Shown here one piece after another: positions 1-5,783 of a DNA stretch of 5,783 nucleotides. Each line of letters begins with the position of its first letter. Position 1 is the stretch's first letter. The stretch is taken from contig JAESQZ010000074.1 of NCBI GenBank assembly GCA_016764955.1, positions 1 to 5,783 on the forward strand. The letters are read 5' to 3'. The position numbers and the translations under genes are program-made. Origin of the DNA: Deltaproteobacteria bacterium (GTDB lineage Bacteria > Myxococcota > UBA727 > JABDBI01). Below the pieces are notes generated by a model. It did no database searches. It was not told where the DNA came from and saw only the letters and a list, made by a program, of their open reading frames with translations.

Positions 1-2016
1 AATAATATTTGTATTGATGAGTGGCTTTAGGGTGTTATCGATAAAGCGCTGTCCGTCTGCATATTCAGCTTGAACGCTTTCAAGGGAGTAAGCATCAACA
101 ATATTGGATTTAGCGGGTTGGCTAATCATGCTTTCAAGAAAGCGCCTGGGTAATAAAGCTAATAGTTGAGACAAGTCTTTATTAGGGTTTTCTTGGATTT
201 GCTCTAATAGTTCATGTGCATGCGTGTTTAGGTTTTCGAGTTTAGGCAAAACTTGAGATGCAAGTGTACGCTCTTCAAGACATCCAGGTTGTTGCCAGTC
301 GCAATGTGCTTTGGCCCGGGTGCGCTCTGTGAATAGATTAAGTTCATGTACGCCATCTTCTAGGCGATCGGTCATGCAAACTAATTCGCCAAAAAAGGTT
401 TCTGCGCGTTGCTGTGGGGCTAAACAGTACTGAGGTTGATGAGCGCCAACGCTGAGTCTTAGGGGTAAAGGATAATTGAGCCAGCCTGCTCGTAAGACTC
501 GTTCCTCAAAAAGATCTCGGAAGTTTTTTTGAGCCCATTCCTGATTGCCGATATTGAGGATTAATCCGCGTTGGGCGTCGATCATTAGATTGATGGGTTG
601 ATTACTTAGCCAGGATTCTAGTCGAGATAATTCTTCTGTTTGGAAGATGAGTTTGGAGTCACCTCGAAATACAGCTGCAGCATGCGATGTGGGGTCTACT
701 TGATCTGCTACAACGACAGCTTTTAAGCTGCTTCGGTTGATATCTGTTCCGGTGTAACGACGTAGTGCGTCGTCTAAGGTTCGGCTGCTTAAAAGCTTGT
801 TAGATTCGTTAATGCGAAGTACTGCGCTATCACCAGGGTTAATGCTGTCGATCCGAATGACATCTGCATCTTTAAAAGAAGTCACTGCCGTTAGATAACT
901 GGGCTGCTGAGCAGAATCCGGTATAATCAGTGGCCTTGCCTGGACGATGTAAACTGTGCTTGTCCAGGGTTCGTAAACCAACTCAATGTCCATGCGTTTT
1001 TGATAATAGTTGTCTATTTGCTTACCGGCATGGGCCACAAGCTTGATTGCTTGTTGGTTAAGAGTGGGTTTATTTTGAATGCTAGGTGGATTCTTGTGTT
1101 CTTCTAATCCGAAAACACCTTCTTCGACCATAGGGATAATGCGCTTCGTTTTAGTTTTGATGATACTTTGAGTTTTTTCTGATGGCTCTATGTAATAGGT
1201 ATCGAGAGGAACTAAGCTCTCGACCACGCCCTCGTTGTGTCCATAAGCGCATTGCAGTGTAAAAATAGCAGCTAACTTACCAGCGCTTTCTTGAGTGTAC
1301 AGCACACAGCCAACGGGTATTTTGTCTGGGTTTTGGGCGCCATTAAGTTCTTCCCCAATCATGCGTTGAATAAGCACTGGAGTGATGGGTAGATCAAATA
1401 GTGTTTTATCGCCGGCACTGAGTCTCTGAGATAGGGATTTTCTTTCAAAATACGAGGCAACTACCTTGCCCATAGCCTCAAGGACTTTAGATATTTCAGG
1501 AGAGACATTGCCGACGCTTACATTGCCGCCGGCGTTGGCAAGTTCTTCAGTGTCTTCCTTACCAGTGCTACGTACCATGAGGCGCCAGCCACTTGACTTT
1601 GCTTGTTTTAGGAAAGCTTTTAGGTTTGGTAAATCGACGTTTTGAAGTGAGTTAAACTTGGATTTGATTTGCGAGGCTAAAGCTTGAGAAGGATCCGCAA
1701 AAGAATCAGGTAAAACATTTGTTTGCAGTGCGATCCCAAGTGTTTGACTGGCTATTCCCTGGGCTTGAATGATTTCAGACCAAGATTTGCCTAGGTCGAG
1801 ACCAGCTTGAGCTAAAAGCTCGTTGATGATAGGACTGGGGAGGGCAATAAACTCAGGAACTTGAATCTGATTCTGCTCTTGGAAAAGCTCTTGCGGCAGC
1901 ATGAGGTTTGCTGATTTGTAGCCATAGCCTTCTCTTTCAGCTTTATGCTCTAATTTTTGCGGTTCAAACTGGGCTGCCAGGGCTGAAAGAGTTAGAAAAT
2001 ATATGATATATTTCAT
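1..2016 (-). CDS. Partial PEP synthase/PPDK-like protein (ATP-binding domain plus phospho-His swivel domain), putatively exported; 3' end beyond window
   Basis: The minus-strand frame is open for 672 codons from the ATG at 2016-2014 to the window edge, so the stop lies outside. An in-frame TAA three codons upstream makes this the first possible ATG; there is no clear Shine-Dalgarno. Residues 1-14 (MKYIIYFLTLSALA) look like a short Sec signal peptide. Residues ~30-365 match the PPDK_N ATP-grasp-like fold: GYKSANL with Lys34, MVRST with Arg149 then ED, GHNEGVVES (259-267), MDIEL with Glu345, and QARP (359-362). These are the usual nucleotide and catalytic positions of PEP synthase and PPDK. Residues ~380-490 resemble the mobile phospho-histidine domain, with TSHAAAVFR and candidate His445. 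Residues ~490-672 look mainly helical and show no GxGLxRTE-type TIM-barrel motif, so the acceptor half is missing, replaced or lies downstream. In the family ATP phosphorylates the histidine, which passes phosphate to pyruvate or another acceptor. The substrate here is unknown, so no ppsA or ppdK symbol is given. Confidence 0.82.
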   Translation of the reverse strand, partial: MKYIIYFLTLSALAAQFEPQKLEHKAEREGYGYKSANLMLPQELFQEQNQIQVPEFIALPSPIINELLAQAGLDLGKSWSEIIQAQGIASQTLGIALQTNVLPDSFADPSQALASQIKSKFNSLQNVDLPNLKAFLKQAKSSGWRLMVRSTGKEDTEELANAGGNVSVGNVSPEISKVLEAMGKVVASYFERKSLSQRLSAGDKTLFDLPITPVLIQRMIGEELNGAQNPDKIPVGCVLYTQESAGKLAAIFTLQCAYGHNEGVVESLVPLDTYYIEPSEKTQSIIKTKTKRIIPMVEEGVFGLEEHKNPPSIQNKPTLNQQAIKLVAHAGKQIDNYYQKRMDIELVYEPWTSTVYIVQARPLIIPDSAQQPSYLTAVTSFKDADVIRIDSINPGDSAVLRINESNKLLSSRTLDDALRRYTGTDINRSSLKAVVVADQVDPTSHAAAVFRGDSKLIFQTEELSRLESWLSNQPINLMIDAQRGLILNIGNQEWAQKNFRDLFEERVLRAGWLNYPLPLRLSVGAHQPQYCLAPQQRAETFFGELVCMTDRLEDGVHELNLFTERTRAKAHCDWQQPGCLEERTLASQVLPKLENLNTHAHELLEQIQENPNKDLSQLLALLPRRFLESMISQPAKSNIVDAYSLESVQAEYADGQRFIDNTLKPLINTNII
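1975..2016 (-). other. Putative short Sec signal peptide of the PPDK-like protein
   Basis: The first 14-16 residues are one Lys followed by a hydrophobic run (YIIYFLTLSALA) ending in an A-L-A site, then a polar, charged stretch starting QFEPQK. This fits a minimal cleavable signal peptide, with cleavage after Ala14 or Ala15. It is shorter than most signal peptides and has no lipobox cysteine. It could instead be a hydrophobic N-terminal strand of a cytoplasmic protein. Confidence 0.45.
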
Positions 2017-2038
2017 GTTTATATTTTAATATTTAATA

Positions 2039-2092
2039 CAGGCTGAAATCAAGCCCTATGCAAACTTGTCATAATATTCTATTCCCAGCCTG
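2039..2092. repeat. 7-bp inverted repeat in the divergent promoter (candidate operator)
   Basis: CAGGCTG at 2039-2045 is the exact reverse complement of CAGCCTG at 2086-2092, with 40 bases between. The flanking bases outside the arms also partly match (ATA versus ATT on the complementary reading). The arms bracket the possible extended -10 of the SNF2 gene, a geometry compatible with a two-site operator for a shared regulator. A 7-bp match in an 81-bp region can also arise by chance. Confidence 0.25.
2067..2075 (+). promoter_or_regulatory. Possible extended -10 element of the SNF2-SWIM operon
   Basis: TGTCATAAT matches the extended -10 pattern TG-n-TATAAT with one mismatch. It lies 22 bases before the ATG at 2098, which would give a short leader of roughly 15 nt. 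There is no recognisable -35 hexamer at 17 bases spacing, as is tolerated for extended -10 promoters. This is read by eye and unconfirmed. Confidence 0.3.
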
Positions 2093-2097
2093 AATAA

Positions 2098-4641
2098 ATG
2101 ACTACACTGCAACTGGCTCTTAATCCTCATGGCTCTCTATATGCCTTGTTAGGTGAATTTATCCCTGCTGGCAAGGGTCTTCTTGCGCTGGGTGTTTCTC
2201 CTTTGACGCTTCAAACTCCCACGACTAAATATTGGTGCCAGTTCAGCAGGAGCTTCCTCAACAAGGCTTGCATAGGTGAATCCCTTCCGATCACTCTGTC
2301 TGCCTCAGAATCTGCTGAATGGTTGCTGAATGCGCCCCCCATGCTTGGAGCCGAATATCTTAAACCTGAGACTCTGGAAAAACATTTTGCCGAACTATCA
2401 TCGGCGCTTGAGACTGAGTTAACCGAATTTTCTGGAGACCTCAGAGCCTATCTTGAAACTAAAAAATCACCTTTTAGTCAGCTCGGTCGCGTTTACTTCC
2501 ACCTTGCAGAGAGGAAAAATGAAGATAAGTATCCATTTGCTTTTCTGGTCACCTACAGCCATAAACTAAGCTCTCAAGGAAAGAACCAACACTTGCCCCT
2601 TAGGCGTGCTTTGGAAGAGTATGTAGGGGTAGCTCATAATGATCAGTTGATTCAACTTTTAAAGCCCATTCAAATTGCTGCCGAAAAAAGCGCGTTTCTT
2701 AAAAATTTATTGGATACACAAGCTATCTATGACCCACAAGCTTGGGAGCCTCAGGATGCGTATTGTTTTCTCAAAGACCTGAGTCTCTTTGAGGCCGCAG
2801 GCATTGTGGTTCGTGTGCCTAAGGCTTGGAGTCAGAAACGGCCTCCAAGGCCTAAAATACAAGTTCAGATTGGTGATCAGAGTGCTATTAAACTTGGTGC
2901 AGACAGCCTTTTAGACTTCAATGTGCATATGACGCTGAACGGAGAAAAACTAACACCTCAGGAGTTGAAGCAATTATTGGCCAGTCAATCGGGTCTTTCT
3001 TTGATTAGGGGTCAATGGGTGGAGGTGGATCCGAGTAAAATTCGAGATCTACTCTCGCAGTGGGAACAAAGCGGCGAGATGACATTTTCAAAATCCATGA
3101 ATCTGCTCGCTGGAAGTGATAAAATACGAGATATAGAGTCAGACTGGCTTCAAGTCGTCGCCGGAAAGAATCTGGCGGGTCAATTAGAACAACTATCGAA
3201 CCCCAGACAGCTTGCTCGGTCAGCGAACCCAACACCCGAACTTAATGCAATGTTAAGGCCCTACCAAGAAACGGGTGTTCAGTGGCTATGGAGTCTAAAT
3301 CGACTCTCTCTAGGCGCCTGTTTGGCCGACGACATGGGACTTGGGAAAAGTATCCAGATCATATCGCTACTCATATTGCTCGCTCGTGAAAAATCAAAAA
3401 CAGCTCTGTTACTGCTTCCAGCATCTTTGATTGGAAATTGGAAATCCGAGCTGGCACGCTTCGCACCACATCTCAAAGTCGCTGTTGCTCATCCGGCAGA
3501 ATCTCTTGTACAGCCAGATGATAGCATCCACTTAGTTATGAGTACCTATGGATACTTTTCACGAGTACCCTGGATACTGAGTAAACATTGGAGCTTGGTG
3601 GTTCTTGATGAGGCACAAGCCATCAAGAATCCAGGCGCTAAGCAAACTCAGGCAGTCAAAAAACTTGTAAGCGATCATCGGCTGGCATTGACAGGGACGC
3701 CGATTGAAAATCGCCTGGGAGACCTTTGGTCACTGTTTGATTTTTTGTGTCCCGGTTTATTGGGTAGCAGCAAAGAATTTGCTAAATTTGTTAAGTCACC
3801 TCATGCGTCCAAGTCGCTGAAAAAGCTCATTCGTCCCTATCTCTTGCGTCGCTTAAAGACAGACAAACAAGTGATTTCGGACTTGCCGGACAAGACCGAA
3901 GTTCTGGCCTACTGTGCCTTAAGTAAACGCCAGGCTGCTTTGTATCAAGAGTCTGTTCAAGAACTTCAAACTATCTTAAAAAAAACAGACGGTATTCGGC
4001 GACGCGGTATTGTGTTGGCGTTTTTGATGCGCTTTAAACAAATCTGCAATCACCCCTCTCAATGGCTTTCGGATGGTGTTTATGAGCCAAGTGAGAGTGG
4101 TAAATTTGAAAGGCTCTTAGAAATCTGCGAAGAAATAGCCTCTAGGCAAGAAAAAGTATTGATTTTTACGCAGTTCAAAGAAATTATTGAGCCACTTGAG
4201 CGGTTTTTGAGACCCATTTTTGGAAGACCAGGCTTAATCTTGCATGGAGAAACACCTGTGAAGAAGCGCTCTGCGCTTGTGGATGAGTTTCAACGCGAAA
4301 ATGGCCCCCCATTTTTTCTGCTTTCAGTTAAATCAGGTGGTACGGGACTTAATCTTACTGAGGCTTCTCATGTGATCCATTTCGATCGTTGGTGGAATCC
4401 AGCCGTTGAAAATCAAGCCAGCGACCGAGCCTATCGAATTGGTCAAAAAAAGAATGTCCTGGTACATAAGTTCGTTTGTCAGGGAACCTTGGAAGAAAAA
4501 ATAGATTCCCTAATATCAGCTAAGCAAACCCTTTCCTCTGAAATTCTTTCTGATTCAGCCGAATCAAAACTTACTGAGCTTTCCAATGAGGAACTGATTA
4601 ATTTAGTTTCCCTCGATATTAGGAGTATAAAAAATGTTTAG
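2098..4641 (+). CDS. SWI2/SNF2-family DEAD/DEAH-box ATPase with SNF2-associated domain
   Basis: This 847-residue superfamily 2 ATPase is expected to use ATP to translocate on double-stranded DNA and displace or remodel bound protein in the cytoplasm. Residues 1-205 form a poorly conserved N-terminal region. Residues ~210-340 match the bacterial SNF2-associated domain (LLDFNVHMTLNGEKL at 271-285; LIRGQWVEVD at 302-311). The two RecA lobes follow: Q-like LRPYQETGVQWL (386-397), Walker A DDMGLGKS (411-418, Lys417), LLLLPASLIGNW (437-448), Walker B DEAQ (504-507), LTGTPIENRL (531-540), RPYLLRRLKTD (579-589), VLIFTQF (687-693), SGGTGLNL (746-753) and motif VI from DRWWNP (763-768) to YRIGQ (779-783). 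All key catalytic residues are present, so it should be active. The TAA directly before the ATG at 2098 excludes an upstream in-frame start, but there is no obvious ribosome binding site. Its 3' end overlaps the SWIM gene by 8 nt. It resembles the B. subtilis YwqA class; no symbol is assigned. Confidence 0.95.
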   Translation: MTTLQLALNPHGSLYALLGEFIPAGKGLLALGVSPLTLQTPTTKYWCQFSRSFLNKACIGESLPITLSASESAEWLLNAPPMLGAEYLKPETLEKHFAELSSALETELTEFSGDLRAYLETKKSPFSQLGRVYFHLAERKNEDKYPFAFLVTYSHKLSSQGKNQHLPLRRALEEYVGVAHNDQLIQLLKPIQIAAEKSAFLKNLLDTQAIYDPQAWEPQDAYCFLKDLSLFEAAGIVVRVPKAWSQKRPPRPKIQVQIGDQSAIKLGADSLLDFNVHMTLNGEKLTPQELKQLLASQSGLSLIRGQWVEVDPSKIRDLLSQWEQSGEMTFSKSMNLLAGSDKIRDIESDWLQVVAGKNLAGQLEQLSNPRQLARSANPTPELNAMLRPYQETGVQWLWSLNRLSLGACLADDMGLGKSIQIISLLILLAREKSKTALLLLPASLIGNWKSELARFAPHLKVAVAHPAESLVQPDDSIHLVMSTYGYFSRVPWILSKHWSLVVLDEAQAIKNPGAKQTQAVKKLVSDHRLALTGTPIENRLGDLWSLFDFLCPGLLGSSKEFAKFVKSPHASKSLKKLIRPYLLRRLKTDKQVISDLPDKTEVLAYCALSKRQAALYQESVQELQTILKKTDGIRRRGIVLAFLMRFKQICNHPSQWLSDGVYEPSESGKFERLLEICEEIASRQEKVLIFTQFKEIIEPLERFLRPIFGRPGLILHGETPVKKRSALVDEFQRENGPPFFLLSVKSGGTGLNLTEASHVIHFDRWWNPAVENQASDRAYRIGQKKNVLVHKFVCQGTLEEKIDSLISAKQTLSSEILSDSAESKLTELSNEELINLVSLDIRSIKNV
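4621..4625 (+). promoter_or_regulatory. Shine-Dalgarno site of the SWIM gene, inside the SNF2 coding end
   Basis: AGGAG is followed by an 8-base A-rich spacer and the ATG at 4634. The spacing is near optimal and fixes the start of the SWIM gene. Since the site lies in the last codons of the helicase, ribosomes ending there could re-initiate, giving translational coupling. It is the only strong ribosome binding site seen in the window. Confidence 0.85.
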
Positions 4642-5350
4642 TTTCTCTGGAGGGTGGCCTGCTTATGTCCCCGTAGCAAAGCGCCGATTGCAAGCTGAAA
4701 AAAAAATCAAGGCACTTTCTAAAAAAGGCCAAGTAGTGAGTCCGATTAAGTTGGACGGCAAGACCATTGCCAAAACTTTCTGGGGTAAGGCATGGTGTAA
4801 TAACTTGGAGCGCTACAATGATTATGAAAATCGACTCCCTCGGGGTAGAACCTATGTTCGAAATGGTTTTGTTATTGATCTTCAAATAACAAAGGGTCAG
4901 GTCAAAGCAATGGTGATAGGGTCTCATGTTTATCACAGCTCTATCAGCATCCAGAAGGTTTCTTTGAAACGCTGGAAATCGCTTGTCGAATCCTGCACTG
5001 GACAAATTGGCTCTATGCTTGAGCTTGTTCAGGGCAAATTTTCAAAGTCAGTCATGGAATTCATGACCCACGAAGCCACTGGACTGTTTCCTGATCCCAA
5101 AGAGATTTCCCTGGATTGTTCATGCCCTGATGGAGCTTATCTTTGTAAACATTTAGCCGCTGTGCTTTATGGTGTTGGTGCTAGGCTGGATCAATCCCCA
5201 GAACTTTTGTTTGCCTTGCGTCATGTCGATCATCAGGATTTAATTACAGCAGTCTCCACCATGCCGGTTTTGAAAAAAGGCCGTCGCTCTAAGAAAACCA
5301 TTCAGGAATCAGGGCTATCTGACGTATTTGGCATTGAAATCGAAAAATAA
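4634..5350 (+). CDS. SWIM zinc-finger protein, partner of the SNF2 ATPase
   Basis: This 238-residue cytoplasmic protein has the CxCx(n)CxH zinc-binding signature of SWIM domains: Cys162, Cys164, Cys171 and His173 (CSCPDGAYLCKH). SWIM fingers are thought to bind DNA or protein. The N-terminus (GWPAYVPVAKRR, residues 7-18), the FWGKAWCNNLE block (49-59) and NRLPRGRTYVRNG (66-78) are typical of the stand-alone bacterial SWIM family usually encoded beside SNF2-type helicases. The C-terminus ends in VFGIEIEK, like other members, so the protein looks complete. AGGAG eight bases upstream supports the ATG at 4634, which overlaps the helicase end by 8 nt. The two genes are therefore likely co-transcribed and made in a fixed ratio. 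Residues 14-32 and 214-221 are rich in Lys and Arg, consistent with nucleic-acid contact. The nine-A run at 4698-4706 encodes EKKI. The biochemical activity is not established; the SNF2 partnership is inferred from context. Confidence 0.93.
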   Translation: MFSFSGGWPAYVPVAKRRLQAEKKIKALSKKGQVVSPIKLDGKTIAKTFWGKAWCNNLERYNDYENRLPRGRTYVRNGFVIDLQITKGQVKAMVIGSHVYHSSISIQKVSLKRWKSLVESCTGQIGSMLELVQGKFSKSVMEFMTHEATGLFPDPKEISLDCSCPDGAYLCKHLAAVLYGVGARLDQSPELLFALRHVDHQDLITAVSTMPVLKKGRRSKKTIQESGLSDVFGIEIEK

Positions 5351-5689
5351 TTTGCAAGAGGCTTATGTGGTAGCCAGCGATATTGTAAGAACAAGCCAAA
5401 CGAGTAGTTTAGTATGCTTAAATGTGAATCTCCACTCTAGAATATTGCCAACGCAGAGCATGAGAATAGCTGGTGAAATTGGTTCGATAATTGGCTTAGA
5501 TAAACTGTAAGTGTTCACGCCCCCTATTTTGGGTAATGCCTTGGAACAGGTTTGATTGTAGCTGGAGGGGTTGTGATGGGCTTGTATCGGCGAGACGAAT
5601 GCGTCATAACCGGCGGAGAGTTTGCGTGCTGTAATATTACTTCTATCTCTGGTAGGAAAAGTAGAAAAAATACGGAAGTGGAAGTTTGC

Positions 5690-5704
5690 GCCCCGTTAAG
5701 GGGC
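5690..5704. repeat. Small GC stem-loop
   Basis: GCCCC (5690-5694) and GGGGC (5700-5704) form a perfect 5-bp stem around the loop GTTAA. It lies 11 bases left of the larger palindrome and may be part of the same composite repeat. No T-tract follows on either strand, so it is not called a terminator. Confidence 0.5.
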
Positions 5705-5715
5705 AATGGTGCCAC

Positions 5716-5761
5716 AGCCCAGCCCGAGGAGGTCGCAGAGCGACCGACGTTGGGCTGGGTT
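5716..5761. repeat. Nested palindromic repeat (REP/BIME-like or dispersed intergenic element)
   Basis: The outer arms AGCCCAGCCC (5716-5725) and GGGCTGGGTT (5752-5761) pair over 10 positions, counting one G-T wobble. An inner perfect hairpin GGTCGC (5731-5736), loop AGA, GCGACC (5740-5745) sits inside, with short unpaired flanks of 5 and 6 bases between. The arm at 5757-5761 (GGGTT) can alternatively pair with AACCC at 5771-5775, so the structured block continues toward the window edge. No T-run follows on the plus strand. The form is that of dispersed extragenic palindromes; copy number cannot be seen here. Confidence 0.6.
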
Positions 5762-5783
5762 AAAACAAAAAACCCACCACCCC

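Larger units (their letters stand above)
2017..2097. promoter_or_regulatory. Divergent intergenic promoter region
   Basis: These 81 bases separate two genes transcribed away from each other, so both promoters must lie here or inside the opposing gene starts. The half near the minus-strand gene is very AT-rich (2020-2038) and holds several -10-like hexamers on that strand, such as TAAAAT just upstream of the ATG and TATTAA further up. The weak TTGATT or TTGCAT elements are possible -35 partners. No element is strong enough to assign a start site. Neither gene has a convincing Shine-Dalgarno sequence in front of it. Confidence 0.6.
5351..5783. other. Intergenic region without a convincing gene
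   Basis: No frame in these 433 bases shows a recognisable protein, a good ribosome binding site or a conserved motif. Positions 5351-5510 are AT-rich like the genes and hold no clear terminator after the SWIM stop codon; only weak hairpins without a T-run are seen. From about 5511 the sequence becomes richer in G, with GGGG and CCCC blocks, and the last ~100 bases are strongly palindromic. A change of sequence type near 5511-5690 is compatible with a repeat or relic element inserted downstream of the operon. Confidence 0.6.

Noticed and set aside
3005..3476. Two minus-strand frames opposite the SNF2 gene
   Set aside because: They are antisense shadows of conserved helicase-associated and motor sequence.
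4619..5005. 128-codon minus-strand frame opposite the SWIM gene
   Set aside because: It lies wholly antisense to a well-supported gene with a conserved zinc finger, and its product resembles nothing known.
5393..5419. Weak hairpin after the SWIM gene (AAGC, AAAC / GTTT, GCTT)
   Set aside because: Short AT-rich stems with an asymmetric internal loop and no following T-run do not support an intrinsic terminator.
5328..5510. 60-codon plus-strand reading frame overlapping the SWIM gene end
   Set aside because: It starts inside the SWIM coding region in another frame, has no ribosome binding site or recognisable domain, and is short enough to be chance.
5632..5640. TAATATTAC, the rolling-circle origin nonanucleotide of geminiviruses
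   Set aside because: It is not in the loop of a stem-loop, has no Rep gene or iterons nearby, and is part of a simple 10-bp palindrome likely due to chance.
5524..5715. 63-codon minus-strand reading frame
   Set aside because: Low-complexity, proline-rich product in the repeat-like region, no ribosome binding site or known motif; the frame is probably open by chance.
5717..5755. Possible integron attC site (GTTGGGC at 5749-5755 fits GTTRRRY)
   Set aside because: The partner arm GCCCAGC does not fit RYYYAAC, the ~39-bp span is shorter than known attC sites, and no integrase or cassette is seen.

Overview
The window looks like a chromosomal segment of a Gram-negative, moderate-GC bacterium (mid-40s % G+C by eye). 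A proteobacterium or Bdellovibrionota-type organism is plausible, but nothing here (no rRNA, tRNA or lineage marker) fixes the taxonomy. The bases for this view are ordinary bacterial genes with ATG starts, one strong Shine-Dalgarno site, a Sec-like N-terminus on one product, and a GC-rich palindromic intergenic repeat of the kind common in proteobacterial genomes.

Layout. (1) Positions 1-2016, minus strand: the first 672 codons of a gene that runs off the left edge. It encodes a phosphoenolpyruvate synthase / pyruvate phosphate dikinase-like protein: a short putative signal peptide, a complete-looking PPDK_N-type ATP-binding domain, a swivelling phospho-histidine domain with the TSHAA motif, then a helical C-terminal part that does not resemble the PEP/pyruvate TIM barrel. 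(2) Positions 2017-2097: an 81-bp divergent promoter region with a 7-bp inverted repeat and a possible extended -10. (3) Positions 2098-4641, plus strand: a SWI2/SNF2-family ATPase with all helicase motifs and a SNF2-associated domain in front of the motor. (4) Positions 4634-5350, plus strand: a SWIM zinc-finger protein that overlaps the SNF2 gene by 8 nt and has an AGGAG ribosome binding site inside it. (5) Positions 5351-5783: no convincing gene. The last ~100 bases are GC-rich, nested palindromic sequence that looks like part of a dispersed repeat.

How the genes work together. The SNF2 ATPase and the SWIM protein form a translationally coupled two-gene unit. This pairing is recurrent in bacteria (B. 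subtilis ywqA/ywqB is an example from memory), and it suggests a nucleic-acid translocase whose DNA or protein contacts are helped by the SWIM protein. The process served (repair, transcription recycling or defence) cannot be told from this window. The PPDK-like gene is transcribed away from them and is probably unrelated except for the shared upstream region. I see no CRISPR array, tRNA, rRNA, transposase or recognisable defence cassette. The most unusual items are the apparently exported, barrel-less PPDK-like protein and the palindromic repeat at the right edge.
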